From: Nocardioides humilatus
GTDB lineage: Bacteria; Actinomycetota; Actinomycetes; Propionibacteriales; Nocardioidaceae
DNA length: 64,000 bases
Direction: 5' to 3'
Assembly: GCF_008373755.1 (NCBI RefSeq)
Contig: NZ_VUJV01000006.1
Span: 1-64,000, forward strand
Positions 57,130 to 64,000 of this stretch are shown in pieces; the first letter of the stretch is position 1, and the number at the start of each line of letters is the position of its first letter. A model generated the notes under the pieces. It was not told where the DNA came from and made no database searches. It saw only the letters and a program-made list of their open reading frames with translations. Made by a program: the position numbers and the translations under genes.

Positions 57130-58566
57130 ATGCCGAGCAATCTCGTGGTCCGGGTCAAGGAGAGCTCCGCGGCGCTCCGGGCCGCGCTCGCCCAGGTGGA
57201 GCAGGAGCTCGAACTGCCCGGCGCCTTTCCTGCCGAGGTGGTCGCGGCCGCGATCAAGGCAGCCGCAGAGCCGGTGCTCCCCGACCTGGACCGCACCGAC
57301 CTCCCGTTCATCACCATCGACCCCGAGGGCTCGATGGACCTCGACCAGGCCGTCCACCTGGAGCGCGCCGATCATGGCTACGTCGTCCACTACGCGATCG
57401 CCGACGTGGCCGCCTTCGTCCATCCGGGCGACCCCATCGATGTCGAGGCACACACCCGCGGCGAGACCCTCTACGGCGCGGGCACCCGGATCCCGCTCCA
57501 CCCACCCGAGCTGTCCGAGGCGGCCGCGTCGTTGCTGCCCGACCAGGTCCGCCCCGCCCTGCTGTGGACGATCCGGCTCGACACGGAGGGCGTCCCCACA
57601 GGAACGAAGGTGGAGCGGGCGCTGGTCCGGTCCCGCGAGCGTTGGTCCTACGTCGGCGCGCAGGCCGCGCTGGAGGACGGCACCGCCGGCGAGGTGCTGC
57701 AGCTCCTCCGGGAGGTGGGTCGGCTGCGGGAGCAGCAGGAGCACGCCCGGGGCGGGATCTCGCTCCCACTGCCCGAGCAGGAGATTGAGGTCAACGACGA
57801 CGGTGACTTCCGGCTGGAGTTCCGCCAGCAGTCGCCCGTCGAGCTCTGGAACGCGCAGATCTCCCTGCTCACCGGGATGGCCGCCGCGACGTTGATGATC
57901 GACGGCAAGATCGGCCTGCTCCGCACGCTTCCGCCGGCCGATCCTCGCGACGTGAGCCGGTTGCACCACGTGGCCAAGGGACTCGGCATCGCGTGGGACC
58001 CGGCGACGACCTACCCGGAGTTCATCCGGTCCCTCGACACCAGCCTCCCCGCGCACCAGGCGATGGTGGTCGCGTGCACGCGGCTGCTGCGCGGGAGCGG
58101 CTACCTCGCCTTCGACGGCGAGGTGCCGGCCGAGCACGTGCACGCGGCGATCGCGGCGCCCTACGCCCACGTGACAGCGCCGCTGCGCCGCCTGGGCGAC
58201 CGCTACGCCGGCGAGGTCTGCGTCGCTCTCTGTGCGGGCACCCCGGTTCCGGACTGGGGGCGGGATGCGTTGCCCGACCTGCCGAAAGCGCTCGAGGCGT
58301 CCGGGCGTCGTGCAGGTTCCTACGGGAGGGCGGTCCTGGACGTGATCGAGGCCGGTCTGCTCTCGGGGCGGGTCGGCGAGGAGTTCGCCGGCGTGGTGAC
58401 GAGCGTCCGCGAGGACGACCCGCGCAAGGGCGTGGTGATGCTGTCGGAGATGGGCGTCGAGGCGCCGGTCGTCGGGGCGGCCGACCTCCCGCTCGGCACC
58501 GACGTGACGGTGCGGCTCGAGGTCGCCGACCTGGCTGCGCGCAAGGTGGAGTTCCGCCTTGGCTGA
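57130..58566 (+). CDS. RNB-domain ribonuclease
   Basis: A 478-residue RNase II/R superfamily protein. The catalytic motif is ITIDPEGSMDLDQAVHLE (about residues 59-76), with three of the four usual acidic residues; the fourth position is Gln, as in other short actinobacterial members. Later conserved segments are HYAIADVAAFV, YGAGTRIPLHPPELSE and the C-terminal YAHVTAPLRRLGDRY. It has only a short N-terminal region in place of cold-shock domains and a short S1-like C-terminus. It degrades RNA 3'-5' (family knowledge). Its stop overlaps the cobU start. Confidence 0.88.
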   Translation: MPSNLVVRVKESSAALRAALAQVEQELELPGAFPAEVVAAAIKAAAEPVLPDLDRTDLPFITIDPEGSMDLDQAVHLERADHGYVVHYAIADVAAFVHPGDPIDVEAHTRGETLYGAGTRIPLHPPELSEAAASLLPDQVRPALLWTIRLDTEGVPTGTKVERALVRSRERWSYVGAQAALEDGTAGEVLQLLREVGRLREQQEHARGGISLPLPEQEIEVNDDGDFRLEFRQQSPVELWNAQISLLTGMAAATLMIDGKIGLLRTLPPADPRDVSRLHHVAKGLGIAWDPATTYPEFIRSLDTSLPAHQAMVVACTRLLRGSGYLAFDGEVPAEHVHAAIAAPYAHVTAPLRRLGDRYAGEVCVALCAGTPVPDWGRDALPDLPKALEASGRRAGSYGRAVLDVIEAGLLSGRVGEEFAGVVTSVREDDPRKGVVMLSEMGVEAPVVGAADLPLGTDVTVRLEVADLAARKVEFRLG

Positions 58567-59095
58567 CATCGCGCGCGTCGTACTGGTGACCGGCGGGGTC
58601 CGGTCGGGCAAGTCCGCCCATGCCGAGTCCCTGCTCGCCCACGAGCCACACACGACGTACGTCGCTGCCGGGCCGTCCTACGACGACGCCGACTGGCACG
58701 CGCGCATCGCGCGCCACCAGGAGCGGCGACCGACCTCGTGGTCGACGCTCGAGACGAGCGACCTCGCTGCCGCCGTCGCCGGCGCGACCGGTCCGGTGCT
58801 CATCGACTGCCTCGGCACCTGGCTCGACGCGATCCTGTCGGGCGCGGAGCTGTGGGAGGCGCCGGCGGGGGAGATCGACGACTTCGTGGGAGCGCGCACC
58901 GACGAGGTCGTCGCTTCGCTGGCGACGGCTGTCGGCCCGGTTGTCATCGTCACCAACGAGGTGGGGCTCGGGGTGGTGCCCGAGCACCGCTCGGGCCGGC
59001 TCTTCCGCGACCTGCTGGGGACCATCAACCAGCGCATCGCCGCAGCGTCCGACGAGGTGCACCTCGTCGTCGCGGGACGGGTGCTGAAGCTCTAA
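58559..59095 (+). CDS. cobU: Adenosylcobinamide kinase/guanylyltransferase
   Basis: A 178-residue P-loop enzyme. GGVRSGKSAHAES (about 12-24) is the Walker A signature, the His in RHQERRP is the guanylylated residue, and LIDCLGTWLDAIL and VTNEVGLGVVPEH are conserved. It phosphorylates adenosylcobinamide and transfers GMP. TTG 58559 overlaps the RNB gene by eight bases; a shorter start is possible but would remove conserved residues. Its stop TAA and the cobS stop overlap tail to tail. Confidence 0.92.
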   Translation: MADIARVVLVTGGVRSGKSAHAESLLAHEPHTTYVAAGPSYDDADWHARIARHQERRPTSWSTLETSDLAAAVAGATGPVLIDCLGTWLDAILSGAELWEAPAGEIDDFVGARTDEVVASLATAVGPVVIVTNEVGLGVVPEHRSGRLFRDLLGTINQRIAAASDEVHLVVAGRVLKL

Positions 59096-59859
59096 GCGTT
59101 GGCGAGGCCGATCAGGAGCGTCGCCAACGCGAGCTCGATCGCGGCGCCGAAGACGTCGCCGGTGACGCCGCCGAACCGACGGACGGCGCGTCCGACGAGC
59201 AGCAGCACGACGAGTGCGGCCAGGGCAACGGCGACGGGGCCACGCCAGGTGTCGACGAGGAGGGCGGCGGCGACCAGGCCGGCCCAGCCGAGCAGGGTCC
59301 ACCAGCCGGGGACGCGCTCGGTGAAGGTCGAGCCGAGGCCATCAGGCCGCGCACTCGGCACCCCGGTGGCGCAGGTGATCCACAGTGCGGCGCGCGACGC
59401 GCAGACGGCGAGCCCCGCGATCACCGCGGACCGCACGTCGTCGACGTAGGTGGCGAGCGCGGCGGCCTGGGCACCGAGGACGATCACGATCGCGACGACG
59501 CCGGCGGGGCCCGCCGTACCGCTCTTCATGACGGCGAGCGACCGCTCGCGATCGTAGGACGCGGTGAGCCCGTCGGCGACGTCGGACAGACCGTCGAGGT
59601 GGAGCGCGCGGCTGCCGAGCGCGAGCGCGCCGAGCGCCACGAGGGCGACGGCGAGCGGTGGGATGGTCGCCTGGGCGCCGGCCCACACGATCGCGCCGAC
59701 GAGGAGTCCGAGGGGGAGCGCGGCGACGGGTGCCAGCACCATCGCGCCGGTCGCGATCGTGGGGCTCACCCGGGTCACGGCGGGGACCGGGATGGCGGTC
59801 AGCGTGCCGATGGCCAGGCGCAGGCTGCGACCAACGACGGCCGGACCGCGTTCGCTCAC
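59092..59859 (-). CDS. cobS: Adenosylcobinamide-GDP ribazoletransferase (cobalamin synthase)
   Basis: A 255-residue integral membrane protein with about seven TM helices. The signature is GSRALHLDGLSDVADGLTAS, with acidic residues that coordinate Mg2+, followed by YDRERSLAVMKSGTAGPAGV. It joins adenosylcobinamide-GDP and alpha-ribazole phosphate. GTG 59859 is ten bases after the cobT stop; the longer frame runs inside cobT and is rejected. An Arg-rich short N-terminus precedes the first helix. Confidence 0.92.
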   Translation of the reverse strand: MSERGPAVVGRSLRLAIGTLTAIPVPAVTRVSPTIATGAMVLAPVAALPLGLLVGAIVWAGAQATIPPLAVALVALGALALGSRALHLDGLSDVADGLTASYDRERSLAVMKSGTAGPAGVVAIVIVLGAQAAALATYVDDVRSAVIAGLAVCASRAALWITCATGVPSARPDGLGSTFTERVPGWWTLLGWAGLVAAALLVDTWRGPVAVALAALVVLLLVGRAVRRFGGVTGDVFGAAIELALATLLIGLANA

Positions 59860-59869
59860 CGGTGCTCGC

Positions 59870-60928
59870 TCACTCGGGCGGGAGGAGGTCGGCGAGCAGC
59901 GCGACGTCGCGGAGGACGGCCACGGCCGACCGCAGGACGGGCACCGCGGCGACCGCTCCGGATCCCTCGCCGAGCCGGAGGCCCAGGTCGAGGACCGGCT
60001 CGAGGCCGAGCTTGGCGAGGGCGAGGGACTGCGCGGGCTCGGTCGACCGGTGGCCGGCGGCGAACCACGCAGCGGCACCGGGAGCGAGCCGGTCGGCCGT
60101 CAGCGCACACGCGACGGACATGAGCCCGTCGAGCAGCACCGGCACGCCGCGCTCGGCCGCCCGGGCGAGGTAGCCCGCAGTGGCGGCCAGGTCGGCGCTC
60201 CCCAGCGCCTGGAGGGTCTCGACCGGGTCCTGGGTGCGGTCGCCGGCGCGGTCGAGCGCCTGCTGCACGACCTGCACCTTGTGGTCCCAGGTGGCGTCGT
60301 CGACGCCGGTGCCGCGGCCGGTGACCTCGGTGGCCGGGAGACCCAGGGCGGCTGCGATGAGGGCAGCCGCCGGGGTCGTGTTGCCGATGCCCATGTCGCC
60401 GCTCAGCAGGAGCTGGGCGCCGGCGTCGATCTCCTCGTCGGCGATCGCGCGGCCCGCGGCGAGCGCCTGCTGGACCTCCTCGGCGGTGAGCGCGTCCTCG
60501 AGGTGGATCGCGCCGCTGCTCCGGCGCACCTTGTGGGCGCGCACCTCGTCGGGCACGCCCTCGAGGTCGTCGTCGACACCGAGGTCGAGCACCCGGACGT
60601 GCACGCCGTGAGCGGCGGCGAGGGCCGAGACGCCCGCCTTGCCGATGACGAAGGTGCGGACCATCGCGCCGGTGATCTCCGGCGGGTAGGCCGAGACGCC
60701 GTGCTTCGCGACGCCGTGGTCACCGGCGAAGATCACCAGCCGTACGTCGTCCAGCGGCCGCGGCGGCACCTCGCCCTGTGCGGCGGACAGCCATACGGCG
60801 AGGTCGCCGAGACGGCCCAGCGCGCCCGCGGGGGTCGCCAGGCCTGCGAGCCGCTCGGCGGCGGCGGCGCGGACCGACGGGTCCGGACTCGGGACGGGGG
60901 ATCCGGTCGTGAAGCTGCGATCGGCCAT
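59870..60928 (-). CDS. cobT: Nicotinate-nucleotide-dimethylbenzimidazole phosphoribosyltransferase
   Basis: A 352-residue enzyme that activates the lower ligand made by BluB to alpha-ribazole phosphate. Signatures are FAGDHGVAKHGVSAYP, LLSGDMGIGNTTPAAAL and the C-terminal PVLDLGLRLGEGSGA containing the catalytic Glu. Full length for CobT. It is followed ten bases later by cobS. Not to be confused with the chelatase subunit also called CobT, which this cluster lacks. Confidence 0.95.
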   Translation of the reverse strand: MADRSFTTGSPVPSPDPSVRAAAAERLAGLATPAGALGRLGDLAVWLSAAQGEVPPRPLDDVRLVIFAGDHGVAKHGVSAYPPEITGAMVRTFVIGKAGVSALAAAHGVHVRVLDLGVDDDLEGVPDEVRAHKVRRSSGAIHLEDALTAEEVQQALAAGRAIADEEIDAGAQLLLSGDMGIGNTTPAAALIAAALGLPATEVTGRGTGVDDATWDHKVQVVQQALDRAGDRTQDPVETLQALGSADLAATAGYLARAAERGVPVLLDGLMSVACALTADRLAPGAAAWFAAGHRSTEPAQSLALAKLGLEPVLDLGLRLGEGSGAVAAVPVLRSAVAVLRDVALLADLLPPE

Positions 60929-60970
60929 GCCGGGAACCTATCGCCCGCCTCGCCGTGCCACGATCTCGGC

Positions 60971-61537
60971 GTGACGGCATGGACGGGGCACTCGGTGCTC
61001 GTCGTACCTGTGCCTGAGCTGGAGCCGTTCGTCCGTGGCCGGTGGGAGCACTACGAACCAAGCTGGGTGTCGTCGGATCCCGCCTTCACCCACGCCCACC
61101 TCACGATCCTGGCGCCCTTCGTCACCGCTCCGACCGCGGACGACCTCGCGGAAGTGGCGGCGATCGCCGCCGAGACGACTCCGATCGACTACGTGCTGGG
61201 GGAGGTGCGCGAGTTTCCCGACGGCTGCCTCCATGTCCCGCCCGAGCCGTCGGCGCCGTTCGCTGCGCTGACCCAGGCGATCTGGTCGGCCTTCCCACAC
61301 TGCCCGCCGTATGCCGGGATCTACGGCGTCGATCCGCACGTCACGCTCGACCAGCGCTCCGAAGCGGTGACGGCCGCGTCTACGGGGGAGCTCCTCGCCG
61401 ACGCCCTTCCTGCGCGCGGGCGCGCGGACCGACTCGAGCTGCACTGGTACGAGCCCGGCAACTGCCACGTGATGGCGGACTGGAAGCTCGGCGGTGGAGG
61501 TGTCGACGGCGGGTCAGCTGACGTTGTTGGTCGCTAG
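60971..61537 (+). CDS. 2'-5' RNA ligase/phosphodiesterase-fold protein
   Basis: A 188-residue protein with the two HxT motifs of the 2H phosphoesterase superfamily: HLT at 43-45 (THAHLTIL) and HVT at 123-125 (VDPHVTLDQ). Both are intact, so it is likely active on cyclic phosphate or 2'-5' linked RNA ends; the substrate is unknown. GTG 60971 begins the conserved fold; the reading frame extends much further upstream but is antisense to cobT. Its last 24 bases overlap the convergent phosphatase gene. Confidence 0.8.
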   Translation: MTAWTGHSVLVVPVPELEPFVRGRWEHYEPSWVSSDPAFTHAHLTILAPFVTAPTADDLAEVAAIAAETTPIDYVLGEVREFPDGCLHVPPEPSAPFAALTQAIWSAFPHCPPYAGIYGVDPHVTLDQRSEAVTAASTGELLADALPARGRADRLELHWYEPGNCHVMADWKLGGGGVDGGSADVVGR

Positions 61538-63160
61538 CCGGTGGAGAGCGAGCAGGGCGATGTCGTCGGGCGCCTCGTTGCTGCGCATGTCCTCGAGCAG
61601 GGAGGACAACAGCTCGGTGACCTGCTCGTCCGCGTGGTGGTCGGCAGCATCGAGGAGTCGCTGCATCCCGAGCTCGATGTCCTCGGTGCGACGTTCAACG
61701 AGTCCGTCGGTGTAGGCGAGCAGGGTCGCGCCGACGGGGACCGTGAAGGTCGCCGGCTCGTAGTCGGTCGTGCCGACGCCGAGCGGAGGCCCGACCGGCA
61801 TCGGCACGTAGACGCTGCCTTCCGGAGCGAGCACAAGGGGGAGTGGGTGACCCGCGTTGGCAAAGGTCACCTCGCCCGTGGAGCGATCGCCCAGGCCGAC
61901 GACCGCGGTGACGATGTGCCCGTCCTCGGCGACGTCGAACTGGCGTGAGGCCTTCGCCAGCGCCTCGTGCGGTGCGTTGCCGTCGAGCAGGTAGGCGCGC
62001 AGGGTGAACCTGGCGCGCGCCATCGTGGCCACGGCGTCGATGCCGTGGCCCGAGACGTCGCCGACCACGAAACCGAAGTGGTGCTCGCCCAGCTCGATCA
62101 CGCTGTACCAGTCGCCCCCGATCTCGATGTCCTGCGTGCCGGCGACGTAGCGAGAAGCGATCTCCAGCTCGGGGATCGATGGGTTGACCTGCGGAAGCAG
62201 GGCGCGCTGGAGACGGAGCGACATCTCGCGCTCGTCGTCGTACCTTTGGTGGACCTGTTCGTAGAGGTCGTTGATCGTCGTGGCGTCGGCCTCGGCGCGA
62301 AGCCGCGCGCCGAAGAGCTGGCGCGCGATGAGCGCGGTGGCGAAGGTCAGCAGGAGACCGCCGATCAGCAGCAGGGCCGGGAGGTGGCGGCCGAGCGGGC
62401 TGCCGAGGTGATCGGTCGGTTGAACGACCAACGTCAGCACGGTGTCGCCGAACGGGATCGTCGTGGCGTAGGTGGGGTCGCCCAGGGGCAGGTCGGCCGG
62501 ATCCATGTCGGTTGTCGTCAGGGAGCCGAGCGTGGTCTCCTCGCCGAGGTAGATCGCGTAGTGGATGTTGGCGTAGGCGGAGTCGCTATCGACGCGGGCG
62601 CGCCGGTTCTTCGGGATCGCGCGCTCGGTGTAGACGACGAAGCCGGTCTCTGGATCGGCGCGGGCATACGCGATCCGGGTCCGGTCGCCGACCTCGACCC
62701 GCTGCACCACCGAGGTCGAGGTGTCGAGCGCTCGCCCGAGCAGGTCCTGCATCCTCGGCGTCTGAGGTTCGATGCCCGGCTGGGCACCCACCGCCGCCAG
62801 CTGCTCGAAGCCCCGGGGGTCCTTGTGCCACAACGATGCGGTGACGAACAACGCCTCCTCACCCATGCTGACGGCGAAGGTGCGCCGGAACACCGAGGGG
62901 TTGCCGTCCGGGCCAGCAGCTGCCTGCACCTGAAGGGCCGTGGTGAGGGGCTGCTCGATCACGAAGATCGCCGTCGACAGCACCGCTGCGGCCTGCTTCG
63001 CCTGGGTCTCGAGCAGCCGTCGCTCGCTGCTCTCGTCCGCGCGATCGGCCGCCCAAGACGCGGTGGCGGTCAGCAGGATCCCGATCAGCACCGTCGCCAC
63101 GACGGCAAGCGTCGTGGACGGTCGACCGTCGTCATTCGACCTCTGAGCGAACCGGGCCAC
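61514..63160 (-). CDS. Membrane-bound SpoIIE-type PP2C phosphatase
   Basis: A 548-residue protein. An N-terminal TM helix (TTLAVVATVLIGILLTATASW) starts a CHASE-like extracellular sensor of about 250 residues, which ends at a second TM helix (LPALLLIGGLLLTFATALIA). A short coiled coil with DDEREMSLRLQRALLP leads to the SpoIIE/RsbU phosphatase domain with DVSGHGIDAVATMARAR (metal-binding Asp), TFANAGHPLP and YTDGLVERR. It probably dephosphorylates an anti-sigma-factor antagonist on an external signal (family knowledge). GTG 63160 with GGAAGG/GGAG upstream; a longer frame exists. Confidence 0.88.
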   Translation of the reverse strand: MARFAQRSNDDGRPSTTLAVVATVLIGILLTATASWAADRADESSERRLLETQAKQAAAVLSTAIFVIEQPLTTALQVQAAAGPDGNPSVFRRTFAVSMGEEALFVTASLWHKDPRGFEQLAAVGAQPGIEPQTPRMQDLLGRALDTSTSVVQRVEVGDRTRIAYARADPETGFVVYTERAIPKNRRARVDSDSAYANIHYAIYLGEETTLGSLTTTDMDPADLPLGDPTYATTIPFGDTVLTLVVQPTDHLGSPLGRHLPALLLIGGLLLTFATALIARQLFGARLRAEADATTINDLYEQVHQRYDDEREMSLRLQRALLPQVNPSIPELEIASRYVAGTQDIEIGGDWYSVIELGEHHFGFVVGDVSGHGIDAVATMARARFTLRAYLLDGNAPHEALAKASRQFDVAEDGHIVTAVVGLGDRSTGEVTFANAGHPLPLVLAPEGSVYVPMPVGPPLGVGTTDYEPATFTVPVGATLLAYTDGLVERRTEDIELGMQRLLDAADHHADEQVTELLSSLLEDMRSNEAPDDIALLALHRLATNNVS

Positions 63161-63317
63161 GTGGCTCCGCCCTTCCAGCCGTGTCGGAGAGTAGGTGCAC
63201 CGTAATCGGTGCGGGGCCGCCTGGATGCAGAACATCCGGTTTCCCGCCCGCGGCCGCTGCGAACTCCCCTAGGTTGACCCACCAGCAACGCAGTCGTCGT
63301 CTGAATCGAGCTCCCCG

Positions 63318-64000
63318 ATGCAAATGATCGAACGAAAGCGGCGGACCGCGGTCGATCTTGGCCGAGGTCGCCGGGCTCTCTGCGCGGTGGTGGGCCTGGG
63401 CGCGTTGGGCGCCGGCGTGGTCGCTGTCTTCGAGACCACCAACCAGGGCGGCACGGTCGCGCTCGTGACGGTCGGCGCGCTCGCGTCGATCCTCGCTCTG
63501 GTCGGGAAGGTGCCACTGCGGTGGGTCGTCGCTGGCCACGAGGTCGACATGACCGAGGAGGAGCACGTCATCGAGCGGACGGTCGATGCGTTCGCGAGCG
63601 AGATGTCGCCGCTCCAGCTGGAGGCGACCAGCCACTCGCTGATGCAGATGGCCGCTCGGTCGAAGGTCGCCACCGACGCCGAGGTGGCGCGCTACGTCCG
63701 CGTCGCCGACCGGCTCCTGGAGACGTCGGAGTTCGAGCGTGAGGTCGAGCTGCGGAAGAAGCAGCTCCTCGGCCTGTTCCCTGGATGGAGCTCGGCCGAG
63801 CCCGACGGATCCACCACGGGCGGCGGCGTCGACGGGGTCCTGATCTCTCCGAGCGGCCGGCGGATCGCGATCGTCGCGAAGTTCTACACCGGCGAGCTGA
63901 CCGCCGACCGGGTCGACCAGATCCGGCTCCAGTCGGTGAAGGTGCTGGAGAACCCGTCGTACGACGGCATCCTGCTGGTGCTCCCCGACGGCGACTGGAC
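63318..64000 (+). CDS. Two-TM protein with cytoplasmic domain, partial
   Basis: An open frame from ATG 63318 to the window end (227 codons, no stop). Residues about 20-40 and 44-65 are two transmembrane helices (ALCAVVGLGALGAGVVAVF, TVALVTVGALASILALVG). A charged helical region follows (EEEHVIERTVDAFASEM and so on), then an alpha/beta stretch with VDGVLISPSGRRIAIVAKFY and YDGILLVLPDGDW. That last part could be a restriction-endonuclease-like fold, but I cannot confirm catalytic residues. It is divergent from the phosphatase gene. Confidence 0.7.
   Translation, partial: MQMIERKRRTAVDLGRGRRALCAVVGLGALGAGVVAVFETTNQGGTVALVTVGALASILALVGKVPLRWVVAGHEVDMTEEEHVIERTVDAFASEMSPLQLEATSHSLMQMAARSKVATDAEVARYVRVADRLLETSEFEREVELRKKQLLGLFPGWSSAEPDGSTTGGGVDGVLISPSGRRIAIVAKFYTGELTADRVDQIRLQSVKVLENPSYDGILLVLPDGDW

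Overview
The window looks like chromosome of a high-GC actinobacterium, most likely of the Nocardioides/Propionibacteriales type. The evidence is strong G/C bias in third codon positions, frequent GTG starts, actinobacterial-only families (DUF3145, DUF3052, PucR-type FasR, RNase H/CobC fusion) and palindromic intergenic repeats of a kind I associate with Nocardioides-like genomes. The genus is an inference from gene content. I see no phage, insertion sequence, CRISPR array or rRNA. There is one tRNA (Val, UAC). No gene-free stretch exceeds 300 bases; the longest (52587-52882) holds a cobalamin riboswitch.

Layout. 1-3.7 kb: a TPR protein, a membrane-anchored protein, an alpha/beta hydrolase and DUF3145, then a composite inverted repeat. 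3.7-10.1 kb (minus strand): type II fatty-acid synthase operon fasR-fabD-fabH-acpP-fabF-accD. Its FabD carries an unusual C-terminal domain like a biotin carboxyl carrier that has lost its lysine. 10.3-16.8 kb: alpha/beta hydrolase, aceE (minus), DUF3052, an acyl-CoA synthetase and an AhpE-like peroxiredoxin. 17-24 kb: tRNA-Val, two tandem paralogous secreted proteins, a large secreted beta-strand repeat protein, a small immunity-like membrane protein, a second acyl-CoA ligase and an alpha/beta-hydrolase-adenylate cyclase fusion.

24-61 kb holds a nearly complete aerobic cobalamin pathway in blocks. They are riboswitch-cobN-cobF-cobQ-cobK (plus); riboswitch-cbtB-cbtA-cobD (minus); riboswitch-cobG-cobH-cobIJ-cobL-cobM-chlID-bluB-cobO-cobB-cobC (minus, every junction overlapping); and cobU (plus) facing cobT-cobS (minus). 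CobN with the ChlI/ChlD-type fusion forms the cobalt chelatase, the methyltransferases build the corrin ring, CobB/CobQ amidate it, CobO adenosylates it, CobD/CobC supply the aminopropanol arm, BluB/CobT make the lower ligand and CobU/CobS join the halves. CbtAB probably imports cobalt. CobA (uroporphyrinogen methyltransferase) is not in the window. CobG is cut off before its iron-sulfur cysteines, which is the main puzzle of the pathway.

Between the cobalamin blocks lie accessory genes: DUF2975 with a Cro-type regulator, secreted or lipoprotein hypotheticals, a large secreted hydrolase, a LysR/MFS divergent pair, a conserved NIF3/zinc-ribbon/RNase H-CobC trio, a lone antitoxin-like protein, YaaA and an RNB ribonuclease. 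The end carries a 2'-5' RNA ligase-like protein, a SpoIIE-type phosphatase and a partial two-TM protein running off the edge.
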